Shown here: piece after piece, positions 52,006 to 61,080 of the stretch
Layout of the letters: every line of letters begins with the position of its first letter
Numbering within the stretch: position 1 is the first letter of the stretch
Source: Bacteroidota bacterium
GTDB taxonomy: Bacteria > Bacteroidota > Bacteroidia > Chitinophagales > Chitinophagaceae
NCBI GenBank assembly: GCA_023428755.1
Contig: JAEYWX010000015.1
Coordinates: 124,001 to 188,000, forward strand
Direction of reading: 5' to 3'
Length of the DNA stretch: 64,000 bases
Made by a program: the position numbers and the translations under genes
Notes under the pieces: model-generated
The model's input: only the letters and a program-made list of their open reading frames with translations
The model's database searches: none
Told to the model about the DNA's origin: nothing

Positions 52006-53822
52006 TACAGGCTACTTGTTTTTACTGAATGAATAAAATAAACCGCTTCTTTCGCTTTTCCATTTGCATTCGGCAGATCATAATCCTGATCGGTTGGTGT
52101 ATCCGCATTCGGGAAACGACGCACTTCACCTGTTCTGAACGATAAACGTTCAACTGATTCAACCGGCTGAAAGAATACATTCAGATTCGGTTTACCGTTG
52201 TTGATCGTAACCGTATAAAAACGTGTGGTCGTATTCAATTCAATTTTGAAATTGAGTTGTTCACCTGCATTGTATTTGCCCAGGCTTTTATTACGGTAAC
52301 CTTGCTTGGTTAAAATACTTCCTGTTGAATCAAGTATGATACGGAGTGTGGCCATGCCTTTTTTATCGAGCAACTCAATTTCGATGCTACCGGTATTTAT
52401 TTGATTGGCAGTTACCGAAAATTCAATTACCACATTTTTCGATTCAGGGAAAATGCGTTCTGCTTTTGCATAATCAAATGGATCGCTGTCGTGCAGCGCC
52501 AATACTTTTTGATTGTTGTACTGTTCAATAACGGTTCTGCACCACACCGGACTATACAGATTCCATTCATTGAGTTCTTTTCCTGCCGGCAGATTGTTGA
52601 ACACATCATTGACAGGTGCAGTTACTTTTTGTTTTACCGGAACCGCTATCCTGCTCACCCACATATCTTCTTTGTTCATGCTGTATGTAACCCACATATT
52701 TCCATCGGCAGGTTTGCCATCCATTTCCTGGATGCCACGTACATACTGCGGACCATAACTTTTGTACGCACCGCCATAACGCATGGAAGTGATATCGCCG
52801 TTTACCAATAACATATTGGTATAGTTCAACCCATCTTTGCTTACACTAACGGCCAGGGGCCAGCGAAATTCCGATGGGTTGTACACTGTTGCATAATTGC
52901 CATCGCTGGTACGTTGTCCCCAGATCTTTGCATTGGCATTTACAAACCCGGGGGCTCTTGTTGGATTGTACTGCCATGTTTTGCCTTCATCTCTACTGAT
53001 GCTGGTTAAGGCGTATTTCCAGAGTGCTACTACATTGCCGTTGGGCAAATGATAATAGTTGAAGGCTTTGAAATCTTTCTGCAAAGGAATCAACGGATCG
53101 TTACGATCAGCTTCTTCCACTGTCTGCATCATCAGTAATGGAGTGCTCAGGATTTCTTCGCAAGCTGCCACAAAGCCTTTGTCTTTTGATGATTTGTAAA
53201 ATGGATACGATGAATTCTTTTCGCTGAAGGAATGATTGAAACGCAGGAAATAGATCGGCCCAAAACTGCCATCAGCTTTTATTTCACGAATAACACGGCC
53301 AATACCATTGCCATCATTCGGATCATCTTTTTGCCCTAACACAATTCCATAAAACGCCAATGCAAATAACCTTTTTGATTTGGCTGTGTAAAAGCCCATC
53401 CGCTGATGCATCACCGCATACGCATTCTTTGCAGTATCTGTTTTGCCCGGCTTCACAAAACCATCGGGCACTTTGTATGGTGGAAAGATCACAACAGGAT
53501 TGCTCCAGCTATAACCATCCTTTGATGTTTGCAATAATGTTTGGCCGGGGGGAATATGTTCACCAACAGGATCACTTAAATATTCCAAATAAAACATATT
53601 GTTCCAGTATGCCAGCATGGGTGCATGATTGTACGTCCATGATGTAGCACCTGTATCTGCACGGTTGGCACGCATGGTTTGAATATTGTGCGTTCCAACT
53701 GCAGGCGATAATTGCCCGTGATGATAATCAACGTTCGACAAGGTTGTTCCGGTATAACGAACAGTGTCCTGCGCCGAAACGTTAGCACAGATCAATAATA
53801 ATATGACAGTAATTCTTTTCAT
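52005..53822 (-). CDS. Beta-propeller enzyme, GH145/PL-like candidate
   Basis: A 605-residue secreted protein (signal peptide MKRITVILLLICANVSA). Residues about 25-390 form a beta-propeller; the region DYHHGQLSPAVGTHNIQTMR has His34, His35 and His45, and resembles the conserved first blade of proteins I associate with GH145, in which a histidine on the back face is the catalytic residue for cleaving Rha-alpha-1,4-GlcA. Residues about 415-600 look like a jelly-roll binding domain (NEWNLYSPVWCRTVIEQ). It is annotated in many genomes as exo-alpha-sialidase. The GH145 match is from memory and needs a profile search. Confidence 0.6.
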   Translation of the reverse strand: MKRITVILLLICANVSAQDTVRYTGTTLSNVDYHHGQLSPAVGTHNIQTMRANRADTGATSWTYNHAPMLAYWNNMFYLEYLSDPVGEHIPPGQTLLQTSKDGYSWSNPVVIFPPYKVPDGFVKPGKTDTAKNAYAVMHQRMGFYTAKSKRLFALAFYGIVLGQKDDPNDGNGIGRVIREIKADGSFGPIYFLRFNHSFSEKNSSYPFYKSSKDKGFVAACEEILSTPLLMMQTVEEADRNDPLIPLQKDFKAFNYYHLPNGNVVALWKYALTSISRDEGKTWQYNPTRAPGFVNANAKIWGQRTSDGNYATVYNPSEFRWPLAVSVSKDGLNYTNMLLVNGDITSMRYGGAYKSYGPQYVRGIQEMDGKPADGNMWVTYSMNKEDMWVSRIAVPVKQKVTAPVNDVFNNLPAGKELNEWNLYSPVWCRTVIEQYNNQKVLALHDSDPFDYAKAERIFPESKNVVIEFSVTANQINTGSIEIELLDKKGMATLRIILDSTGSILTKQGYRNKSLGKYNAGEQLNFKIELNTTTRFYTVTINNGKPNLNVFFQPVESVERLSFRTGEVRRFPNADTPTDQDYDLPNANGKAKEAVYFIHSVKTSSL

Positions 53823-53832
53823 CTTTATTTTC

Positions 53833-53899
53833 TCTCACAGATGACACGGATGTACACTGATTTTTTCTGTGTGAATCTGAGCAATCTGCGAGCAATTCA
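53833..53899 (-). repeat. Intergenic repeat, class R7
   Basis: Plus-strand words tcacagatgacacggatgta, cactgattttttctgtgtg and aatctgcgagcaattc make up most of the gap. It resembles repeats of the 'aatctgcgagc' type common in Bacteroidota. The gap between GH43 and the propeller gene therefore contains R7 followed by R8. Confidence 0.5.
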
Positions 53900-53917
53900 T
53901 TTTTGTTTATAAATAAT

Positions 53918-53953
53918 AACCGCTGACGGGGTTTACAACCGCCGTCAGGGTTT
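53918..53953 (-). repeat. R8 hairpin repeat holding the GH43 stop codon
   Basis: Arms CTGACGG and CCGTCAG (53923-53929 and 53942-53948 on the plus strand) form a 7-bp stem. The minus-strand GH43 frame runs into it as aaa-ccc-TGA, so the stop codon is part of the repeat. No T-run follows. Confidence 0.6.
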
Positions 53954-54856
53954 CAACAATCTTTTAATCACTTTCTTCTTCACAGGCACAATTGTTCCGT
54001 GCTTGTGCCCTTCAGGAACTTTTACACTTGTGGTTACATTTTCAAACGTTACAAAATCTTTTGTTGCAACTGCTTCATAAATTTTCTTCCGGTACGAATC
54101 GAAATAGATCAGCCATTGATCTTTCAGTTTTACCACCGAAGGACCTTCGGTGAAATTATCGGAGAATGGTTTTGAAATATTTGTCCACGGACCAAGCGGC
54201 GAAGTGCCGAAAGCAACTTTAATATTCCGCTCAGGTCTTGTATTATCTTTCAACACCAGCACATAATCATCTTTCTTCCGCTTCACAATCACTGCATCTA
54301 TTACACTGAACTTCGGATCGAGAAACAATTTTGTTTCACTGAACGTTTTAAAATCGGGTGTTGTGGTCACATACATGCGGTGATTGTTGCTGTCTTCTTC
54401 AATACCCCGTTCAAACCTGCCCGGAATACAACTTGCCCAGATGATGATGTATTGCTTCGCTTCATCATCATAAAATAATTCAGGCGCCCATGTGTTAACA
54501 GTAGTTGGTTCATTCTTCATTGCAGGAATAAACTGTTGCTCACTCCAATGCAACAGATCTTTTGATGATGCATAACCAAAACCAAGATCGCCACGCCAGC
54601 TGCTCGTCCACACCAAATGAAATGTACCATCAGGTCCCTGCACCATGCTTGGGTCACGCATTACTTTCTGATTACCGATTTTCGGTTGTAAAAGAACTGT
54701 ATCAAGATCCGTCCAATATTTTCCATCATAACTGTACAACATCCGTAAACCAGCATCAGCAGGTTCATGAAAGGATGTAAACAGGTAAGCTTTACTTGAA
54801 CAAGAGGCAAGTAAGATGAGTAATGAGCAATGAATAATGAGTGACTTCAAACGCAT
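53945..54856 (-). CDS. GH43 family glycosidase, lipoprotein
   Basis: A 303-residue five-bladed propeller with a lipoprotein signal (LLILLASCSS, Cys19). GH43 features: MRDPSMVQGPDGTFHLVWTS with the Asp near the nucleophile position, NTWAPELFYDDE, SVIDAVIVKRKKDDYVLVLK, and TEGPSVVKLKDQWLIYFDS with the acid Glu. Substrate is probably an arabinofuranoside or galactoside. It is 5 nt downstream of the GH140 gene. Part of the lipoprotein signal (SLIIHCSLLILL) is encoded by an R2 repeat, and the stop codon by R8. Confidence 0.88.
   Translation of the reverse strand: MRLKSLIIHCSLLILLASCSSKAYLFTSFHEPADAGLRMLYSYDGKYWTDLDTVLLQPKIGNQKVMRDPSMVQGPDGTFHLVWTSSWRGDLGFGYASSKDLLHWSEQQFIPAMKNEPTTVNTWAPELFYDDEAKQYIIIWASCIPGRFERGIEEDSNNHRMYVTTTPDFKTFSETKLFLDPKFSVIDAVIVKRKKDDYVLVLKDNTRPERNIKVAFGTSPLGPWTNISKPFSDNFTEGPSVVKLKDQWLIYFDSYRKKIYEAVATKDFVTFENVTTSVKVPEGHKHGTIVPVKKKVIKRLLKP
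54811..54847 (-). repeat. R2 repeat encoding the GH43 lipoprotein signal
   Basis: Plus-strand gtaagatgagtaatgagc and aatgaataatgagtgac words equal the intergenic R2 type. In the minus frame they encode KSLIIHCSLLILL. Confidence 0.7.
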
Positions 54857-54861
54857 GCTTC

Positions 54862-56232
54862 TTATTTTTCAAGTATCAATACCCAATCGTTACCATCTTT
54901 CTGTTCACCGGGAGGATCAAAACTTGTTGTGCCTTTTTTATATCCTTCAACCGATTGTTGTTTACCTGTTGCAGGATTGAACCAATTTGCTTTTGTTGCT
55001 GTAAACTTCAACTTCGATGCATCGATTGCAAATGATCTTCCATTGTACACATAAAACATGGCATAGCTGTTTCCCTTTGTTGCAGCAACACGATTGTAAC
55101 GTTCGCCGCTGTCAACAACCAATTCCTGTGCAGGTACACGATCGAAATAAGATTTACTCAACATGAGTTTCTTCAGATATACCATTTGTGTTGCGCCGGG
55201 CGAAAGCAATGCATCTTTCCAGTTCATTCTCACACCATAGTTGGCTGTCCAGTCGCCCATCTTATTAAACTGCATGGTTGCGTTTTCACCATAGGTAAAT
55301 CCTGCACCACCTGCAAACACACTCCAGTAAGCATAGCGACGCAGATCAGCATCTGTCCAGCGTGGCTGCAAACTATCGTGCAGACCATGCGGAATATTTT
55401 CATAAGAAGGTTCGCCATCCATTGTTGGCTTCACCGGTTTCAGTTTATAATCTACATCAACAAATTTCCAGTTGTCTTCGCCGTAATGATTCGTTTCGTT
55501 GCTACTGGTATCCTGCGAATAATCTTTATGTCCGCTTTGAAACATATTGAAATCAAGCCATGCTTCATTATGGAACCAATCGCTTGATGAAGTGCGGCCT
55601 CGTGGATGATAGGTCATCAAATGTTTTGCGTCCAGCTGCTTGATGGTTGTACCGATCTTCTTCCAAACTTCCAGACCTTCTGTTCCTTTTACATCACCAC
55701 CATTGAGCCAGATGATGTTGGATTTATTTTTATATCGGTTACCAAGAAATGTTGCATAGGCTTCGCCCTGCTGCACACTTACTTTGCCGCCTTTTACATT
55801 GCTGCCCCAGATGGGAACCATCGCCATGTAAATGCCACGCTTTGCAGCTTCGTCCACAATAAAATCTACATGGTCCCAATAATCATAAGATTCCTTGTCT
55901 GCAAAATTATTTCCGGGAGTAACATTTGGTTTAGAAACATCTTCGTTGAGCAATGCAAAATCGCCATACACATTTTTGGTATTGTTCATATCGTGCAATA
56001 CCATCACCTGAATAACATTAAACCCTTGCTGCTTTCTTGTTTCGAGATAACGAATCGCATCTTCCCTGCTGCATTTTACAAACAACAACCAGCCGGTATC
56101 ACCAATCCAGAAGAAAGGTTTACCATCAACTGTTTGAAAAAATCGTTTGTTGGCTGAAACTTTCAACTGCTTCACCTGCGCATTTGCAAACAAGGCAAAG
56201 AATAAAAACAAAACTGTGAATCTGTTCTTCAT
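54862..56232 (-). CDS. GH140 apiosidase-like enzyme (DUF4038)
   Basis: A 456-residue secreted TIM-barrel enzyme with the DUF4038 pattern (FFWIGDTGWLLFVKCSREDA, GFNVIQVMVLHD) and a C-terminal beta-domain (NWFNPATGKQ). Catalytic residues of GH140 are present: Asp180 in LNGGDVKG and Glu274 in DGEPSYEN, matching Asp187 and Glu284 of the RG-II apiosidase BT1012. It would cleave beta-D-apiose from RG-II or related chains. ATG at 56232 is preferred over a GTG one codon before; it lies 3 nt after the upstream stop. Confidence 0.87.
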   Translation of the reverse strand: MKNRFTVLFLFFALFANAQVKQLKVSANKRFFQTVDGKPFFWIGDTGWLLFVKCSREDAIRYLETRKQQGFNVIQVMVLHDMNNTKNVYGDFALLNEDVSKPNVTPGNNFADKESYDYWDHVDFIVDEAAKRGIYMAMVPIWGSNVKGGKVSVQQGEAYATFLGNRYKNKSNIIWLNGGDVKGTEGLEVWKKIGTTIKQLDAKHLMTYHPRGRTSSSDWFHNEAWLDFNMFQSGHKDYSQDTSSNETNHYGEDNWKFVDVDYKLKPVKPTMDGEPSYENIPHGLHDSLQPRWTDADLRRYAYWSVFAGGAGFTYGENATMQFNKMGDWTANYGVRMNWKDALLSPGATQMVYLKKLMLSKSYFDRVPAQELVVDSGERYNRVAATKGNSYAMFYVYNGRSFAIDASKLKFTATKANWFNPATGKQQSVEGYKKGTTSFDPPGEQKDGNDWVLILEK

Positions 56233-56235
56233 CAC

Positions 56236-59220
56236 TTATCGTCTTTCGAATTTTTTAGTTGTTGTGTTATAGATAATACTCGTCTTACCATCACTCAGTA
56301 CATATTCATTTGCATTGGAAGACGCAACCGGTTTCATGCCCGTTGCAGCATTCAGAATGGATGCATCAATATTTTCAGACAACACCGGCATACTGCCGCC
56401 AGCCATAAATACAGCTATACCAAACTCCGGATAACTATCGCCGCTATACATCACTGCTTTGGTTGGATATTTTGTGCGGTATTCTTTTACTGCACGGTAC
56501 ACCTGTTCAAAACTTGTTTTCTTCGGTTTCAATAAACGTGCATGCTGACGTGGAGCTAAATTCTCTCCGCCCTTTGGTGCATATGCTGTACCATCGGCCT
56601 GGTAATGCCAGTAACGGATGTCGATGATATCGACCACTGCAGCATAAGCTGGTAATGCTAAAATCGAATCCTGTACATCTTTCGTTACACTCAATGCAAT
56701 CAATGGATGTTTGCCTGTTTCTTTTTCCCATTCACGAATTACATCGAGCCAGAACTTTACAAAATGTAAAGGCCCGGTGTATTCTTCGCCAATCAGTTGT
56801 ATTACACCGTTATTGTCTTTGAAATTTGCCAAACACTGGCGGATGTATTTTTTATGTAACTCTTTACGAACCGGATTCGACAGATCGTAAAACTGCTTTG
56901 CATAAAAAATACGTTTATCACCTGCATAATTCACCGGCTCATTAAATCCGGTGTTGTTGATATTGTTAGCAGTGCGCCACGGAAAATCGGCATAGTGTGC
57001 CCCTGCTTCAATAATGTTGTGCTGGAAATAATTCTGATGCATCAACACCAACCCATTTTGATCAGCGAGATCAGCAAACTGTTTTAATCTGCTCCAGTAA
57101 AATAAATTGTATTTCGTAAGATCGTATTTGCTCAATCCATCCCATGCAGTTTCCTTTCCACTTCGTGCAAAAGGCAATTCATAAAACGGAGGCCATACTT
57201 CACCATCCATACGGCGAATGCGTTGATGATCATCTCTCCTTCTGTCGTACCACAAACCATAATTGTGTTCAAGCGCAACCGTGTTGCTTGTTTTCATTTC
57301 AGTTACTACTTCATCAAGGTTATCTGTTAAACCTCTGCCGCTTCTTCCCGGAACAAAACGAGTGATATGTGGTCTTGCTTCTTTAATATCTTTTGACTGC
57401 AGTCCGCCACTCCACCATTGCACACTGGTTCTTCTTCCTACAACATATGCTGTGCCTCTCACTAATACCCCATTCTTAATGGTTAATGCCGGAGCGAGTG
57501 TTGCTGTACTATTTTTTTTAATGCCTATCTGATCAATTGTTTTTGCGCCTGCAACATCAATAGTGATTTTTGTTCTTGTTGCTGCCTGTACGATCCAATC
57601 TTTCAACTGCAGTTTTGGTTTCAATGCTTCTTTTGTTAACTGCTGGGCTACTTCAACACTTGGACTGCTGCTTGCTTCTGTTGGCACATCCATGATCTGC
57701 GCCTGCGCATCTACATTTTTATTCAGTCGTTCACGCAACTGTGCATAGTATAAACTTCTTGGTGTAATTGTATTGTTCGATTCGTTCCAGTAACCATCAC
57801 CTGCAAACTGACTCCAGCTGCCAAATGCCCAGTTTTGTGCAGTGGGCGGTTTATAACAATCGATGCGTGCTGCACTGCAATTCCAGAACAAACTGTTCGC
57901 TGCCGCCCAACCTGCGCCATTGCCGTCCTGGTAACGATTACCAAAACGCAAAGCGTTGCCATCTACATTTACTACATCAAACAACACTGCGCTTGCCCAA
58001 CTATCAATAGCGCCACTAAAACTAAATGGAAGAATAGATTCGCATTGTACAAATGCATTCGGACCGGCAGCACAAAAACCAACAGCAAAATCATGATAAC
58101 CATTTTCAGCATAACAACGCTGAAACAAGATTTGCTGTCCGGTGGTTAAAAACGTATACCGACGTTGACCGCCAATTTCCGAAACAGGAGCAAGGGAAAT
58201 ACAATCTTCAACCGTAATACGTTTTGAAGTTTCCAATACACTCACTGCACTTCCAGCAAAATGTTGAAACGTGATTTGACGCACCCAGCAATCTTCTGCA
58301 TTTTCAAGATTGATGGCATTCCAACGATGATCTTCATCTTTTGGATTTGCTTTATCGTACGTAGAAATCAGTTTAATATTCTCAACTCCGCAATTATTTA
58401 TGCGACCATCATTATTGTAAAAAGAAATTGTTGCTCCACCATAAGTTGTATCCAATGCAGTTGTAATCGGTGCATCAATGAAAACTGTATTGCCTTCAAT
58501 TTTAGTAATGGTACGATCCATCAACACATCCCGTTCTCCCGGCTTCCAACCTAATGCAGTAATACCACCGCCAAAATGATCGGTGCCGAGTAATTGTATC
58601 CAGTTTGCTGTTGATGGGCGACGGATAATAATTTTATTTGAATGATCTTTCAGGTTGACCGATTGATCAACATGAAAACTCATTGCATTTACCGGCACAT
58701 AAGCATCGGTAATTTTTAGCTCAGTTTGTTCATTTGCAATTGTATTCTTTCCAACAATTTTAATTAACGCCAAACGTCCTGTTCCTGCACCAACAATGGT
58801 TGTTGTGTTAATACCGCTTCCACGCAATACCACGCCTGATGCTGTAATGCGTAATTGTCCAAACACTTGATACGTTCCTTTCTGCAACAACACCGCTCCA
58901 CGAAAACCATTTGCATCAGCTGGTAACGAAGCCACATAATCCAATGCCGATTGAATGCGGAGTGTAGCATCACCTTTTGCACCAGGTACCACCACTTTTA
59001 CAGCAACATCCGGGATCGGTTGTTCCGATGCTTTGTAACCGCAATACGAAAAATCAGGAATACGATTTCCCTGCGCATCTGCAGTATAAACCAGTTTCCC
59101 TTTCTCACTGTATAAAGGAGGAACAGGCTTTGCCTGCTTTTGTGCAAGTAAAGCCTGTTGACCTGTTATAAGACTGATTAAAATTAAAAGACGATATACT
59201 GTTTTTATTTTCACGTTCAT
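56236..59220 (-). CDS. Beta-helix protein with DUF4955 and C-terminal DUF6298-type TIM barrel
   Basis: A 994-residue secreted protein (signal MNVKIKTVYRLLILISLITG up to about Ala27). Residues about 60-480 form a parallel beta-helix of the pectate lyase superfamily (GVVLRGSGINTTTIVG, IRRPSTANWIQLLG, NCGVENIKLISTYD). The segment GNRYQDGNGAGWAAANSLFW with PPTAQNWAFGSWSQFAGDGY I recognise as DUF4955. From about residue 580 there is a second, TIM-barrel-like module (ALEHNYGLWYDRRRDDHQRI, VLMHQNYFQHNIIEAGAHY, IGEEYTGPLHFVKF, DIIDIRYWHYQADG), as I recall DUF6298, with Glu in IGEEYTG as a possible catalytic residue. No biochemical function is known to me. ATG at 59220; a TTG three codons upstream is also open. 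Confidence 0.75.
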   Translation of the reverse strand: MNVKIKTVYRLLILISLITGQQALLAQKQAKPVPPLYSEKGKLVYTADAQGNRIPDFSYCGYKASEQPIPDVAVKVVVPGAKGDATLRIQSALDYVASLPADANGFRGAVLLQKGTYQVFGQLRITASGVVLRGSGINTTTIVGAGTGRLALIKIVGKNTIANEQTELKITDAYVPVNAMSFHVDQSVNLKDHSNKIIIRRPSTANWIQLLGTDHFGGGITALGWKPGERDVLMDRTITKIEGNTVFIDAPITTALDTTYGGATISFYNNDGRINNCGVENIKLISTYDKANPKDEDHRWNAINLENAEDCWVRQITFQHFAGSAVSVLETSKRITVEDCISLAPVSEIGGQRRYTFLTTGQQILFQRCYAENGYHDFAVGFCAAGPNAFVQCESILPFSFSGAIDSWASAVLFDVVNVDGNALRFGNRYQDGNGAGWAAANSLFWNCSAARIDCYKPPTAQNWAFGSWSQFAGDGYWNESNNTITPRSLYYAQLRERLNKNVDAQAQIMDVPTEASSSPSVEVAQQLTKEALKPKLQLKDWIVQAATRTKITIDVAGAKTIDQIGIKKNSTATLAPALTIKNGVLVRGTAYVVGRRTSVQWWSGGLQSKDIKEARPHITRFVPGRSGRGLTDNLDEVVTEMKTSNTVALEHNYGLWYDRRRDDHQRIRRMDGEVWPPFYELPFARSGKETAWDGLSKYDLTKYNLFYWSRLKQFADLADQNGLVLMHQNYFQHNIIEAGAHYADFPWRTANNINNTGFNEPVNYAGDKRIFYAKQFYDLSNPVRKELHKKYIRQCLANFKDNNGVIQLIGEEYTGPLHFVKFWLDVIREWEKETGKHPLIALSVTKDVQDSILALPAYAAVVDIIDIRYWHYQADGTAYAPKGGENLAPRQHARLLKPKKTSFEQVYRAVKEYRTKYPTKAVMYSGDSYPEFGIAVFMAGGSMPVLSENIDASILNAATGMKPVASSNANEYVLSDGKTSIIYNTTTKKFERR

Positions 59221-59271
59221 TTCGTTCAAAACTGATTATAAGATACAAAAACAGTATGTACTGCCGAATCT

Positions 59272-60918
59272 TTATTTCTTCACTGCTGCCACAACCGGCT
59301 TTACATTCTTTACATTCACCACGCTGTTAAGATAATTTTCAATATTGCTGTAACCGTTCTTTGCAATCTTAGCTGCATCTGCTGCATCTTTCGGATTCAA
59401 TCCTACTTTCAATTCGTATGCATCCGGTATCCCATCATTATCACTGTCTTTATAAGGTGTTCCCTTGTATTCAGGATAGCCACCTACCTGCGAAGGATCG
59501 GTAATGATACCGATCTTATAAGAATCAATCGGTAAGCGACGGTGCTTGAATTGTGTTTCGGGCAACTTCACATTCGGATCAACTTCCACTTTACCGGTTG
59601 CCACCTGTTTCACAATACGAGCATCCACAGCATCACGCTTCGGCAAGGTTGCACCGGCATTGGCCAACACATATTTCCTTGCTTCCTCTGCAGGTACAAT
59701 CGTTACCGGTGTCATAATTAATGGCTTATTAACTTTCATAAATGCTTTGTATTCGCCTGCATTTTTTTCATCCTCTACCTGCACACCACCATTCCAGTTA
59801 TCTTTTGTAATTTCCGGATAACCTTCCATAATGTTTCCATTCACATAAGAACGACCGTAATATTTTTCTTTGAGTTTGCTTCTTCCGCTTTCAGGTTTTA
59901 ATATCCGATGTCCAACCGGTGTATTCTTGGGAGTGGCAGGTCCCGGTTTAAAATAATTGTTGATGATATTGAACTGCGCACGGTAATCGCCACCATCAAT
60001 ACTGCGGTGCACCCAATTAAACACAACGTTGTTCACGAAATTGAATACACCATTCCAACCAACTGATGGATTACGCCCAGCATTGCCTGCCCACAGGTTG
60101 CGCATGAACGTGCAGTTCTCTCCACCCAATGTGCTGCCGAATGCGTGGTTCCATGTATCTAATGCTTCACTGAAAATTGAGTTTTGAATAGTAATATTTA
60201 CGGTGCCGAATTTATCTTCGATCTTACCCGTACTGTCGTTATACATGTGGCGATACATACTCATGTTTTCATCCAGGCCCCAGCTTGCGCTCACATGATC
60301 GATCATAATATTACCAATTGGATTACCACCAATGGCATCATCTCTACGTCCCACCCAAGTTTCACCACGACGGAAACGCATGTAACGGATAACCACATCA
60401 TGCGTATTGATCCACACACTTTCACCTGCAATACATACACCATCGCCAGGTGCTGTTTGACCTGCAATGGTAATGTAAGGCGCACGAATGATCAACGGTG
60501 TTTGCAAACGAATGATACCTGCCACATTGAACACAATGATTCTTGCTCCACCCTGCTCACAAGCCCAGCGTAAACTACCCGGACCATCATCATTTAAATT
60601 TGTTACCACATACACTTTACCACCTCGGCCACCAAAGCTGTAACGTCCGCCGCCTTCTGCACCGGGGAAAGCAAGAATGTCCGATTGCGGCAGCTCATCT
60701 ACACGTGAAGCCCATGGAATATAAGGCTTGCCTTCCTTTGCCTGCTGCCGGATGATGGGCCATGCAACTTTCCATGCAGAATCGGAATGAGCATTGGCTG
60801 CACGCATTAATGAATCGGATGTATGCTGTACATCAGGCGGAATAGAAGGATACTGTGCATTTGCTGTAAGAAACAAAAAATTAACACTTACCAATAAAAG
60901 CAATTTAGAATAAACCAT
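59272..60918 (-). CDS. PL1-type pectate lyase
   Basis: A 548-residue secreted polysaccharide lyase (signal about residues 1-21) of the PL1 group common in Bacteroidota: FPGAEGGGRYSFGGRGGKVY, VTNLNDDGPGSLRWACEQGG, RIIVFNVAGIIRL, ITIAGQTAPGDGV, HDVVIRYMRFRRGE, MIDHVSASWGLDENMS, GNAGRNPSVGWNGVFNFVNN. It ends with a calcium-type DSDNDGIPDAYE repeat and a dockerin-like helix. It cuts homogalacturonan or pectate by beta-elimination and is the only clear polysaccharide-backbone enzyme of the locus. Confidence 0.92.
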   Translation of the reverse strand: MVYSKLLLLVSVNFLFLTANAQYPSIPPDVQHTSDSLMRAANAHSDSAWKVAWPIIRQQAKEGKPYIPWASRVDELPQSDILAFPGAEGGGRYSFGGRGGKVYVVTNLNDDGPGSLRWACEQGGARIIVFNVAGIIRLQTPLIIRAPYITIAGQTAPGDGVCIAGESVWINTHDVVIRYMRFRRGETWVGRRDDAIGGNPIGNIMIDHVSASWGLDENMSMYRHMYNDSTGKIEDKFGTVNITIQNSIFSEALDTWNHAFGSTLGGENCTFMRNLWAGNAGRNPSVGWNGVFNFVNNVVFNWVHRSIDGGDYRAQFNIINNYFKPGPATPKNTPVGHRILKPESGRSKLKEKYYGRSYVNGNIMEGYPEITKDNWNGGVQVEDEKNAGEYKAFMKVNKPLIMTPVTIVPAEEARKYVLANAGATLPKRDAVDARIVKQVATGKVEVDPNVKLPETQFKHRRLPIDSYKIGIITDPSQVGGYPEYKGTPYKDSDNDGIPDAYELKVGLNPKDAADAAKIAKNGYSNIENYLNSVVNVKNVKPVVAAVKK

Positions 60919-61080
60919 GAATCGAATTAATTTAATAATGAACGAATATATCTTACAGCGGCATCAATACCTGCAAACTTAAAAATCTATCAAAAAAAAC
61001 ACTGCAGATTATCAAAAGCAGAAATCTCTTGTGAAAATATGCAGTGGTTTCAGTAATCGGATCAATCTATCGCTAAAGAA
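60919..61080. other. Intergenic region between lipoprotein and PL1 genes
   Basis: The 162 nt hold a terminator-like hairpin (next entry) and otherwise AT-rich sequence. An internal promoter for the enzyme genes could lie in the 70 nt next to the PL1 start, but no certain box was seen. Confidence 0.4.
60992..61046 (-). terminator. Attenuator-like hairpin after the SusCD-lipoprotein genes
   Basis: Arms CACTGCA (61000-61006) and TGCAGTG (61040-61046) with a 33-nt loop are followed on the minus strand by eight T (60992-60999). The long loop makes it weak. It may lower read-through from SusC-SusD-lipoprotein into the enzyme genes. Confidence 0.5.
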
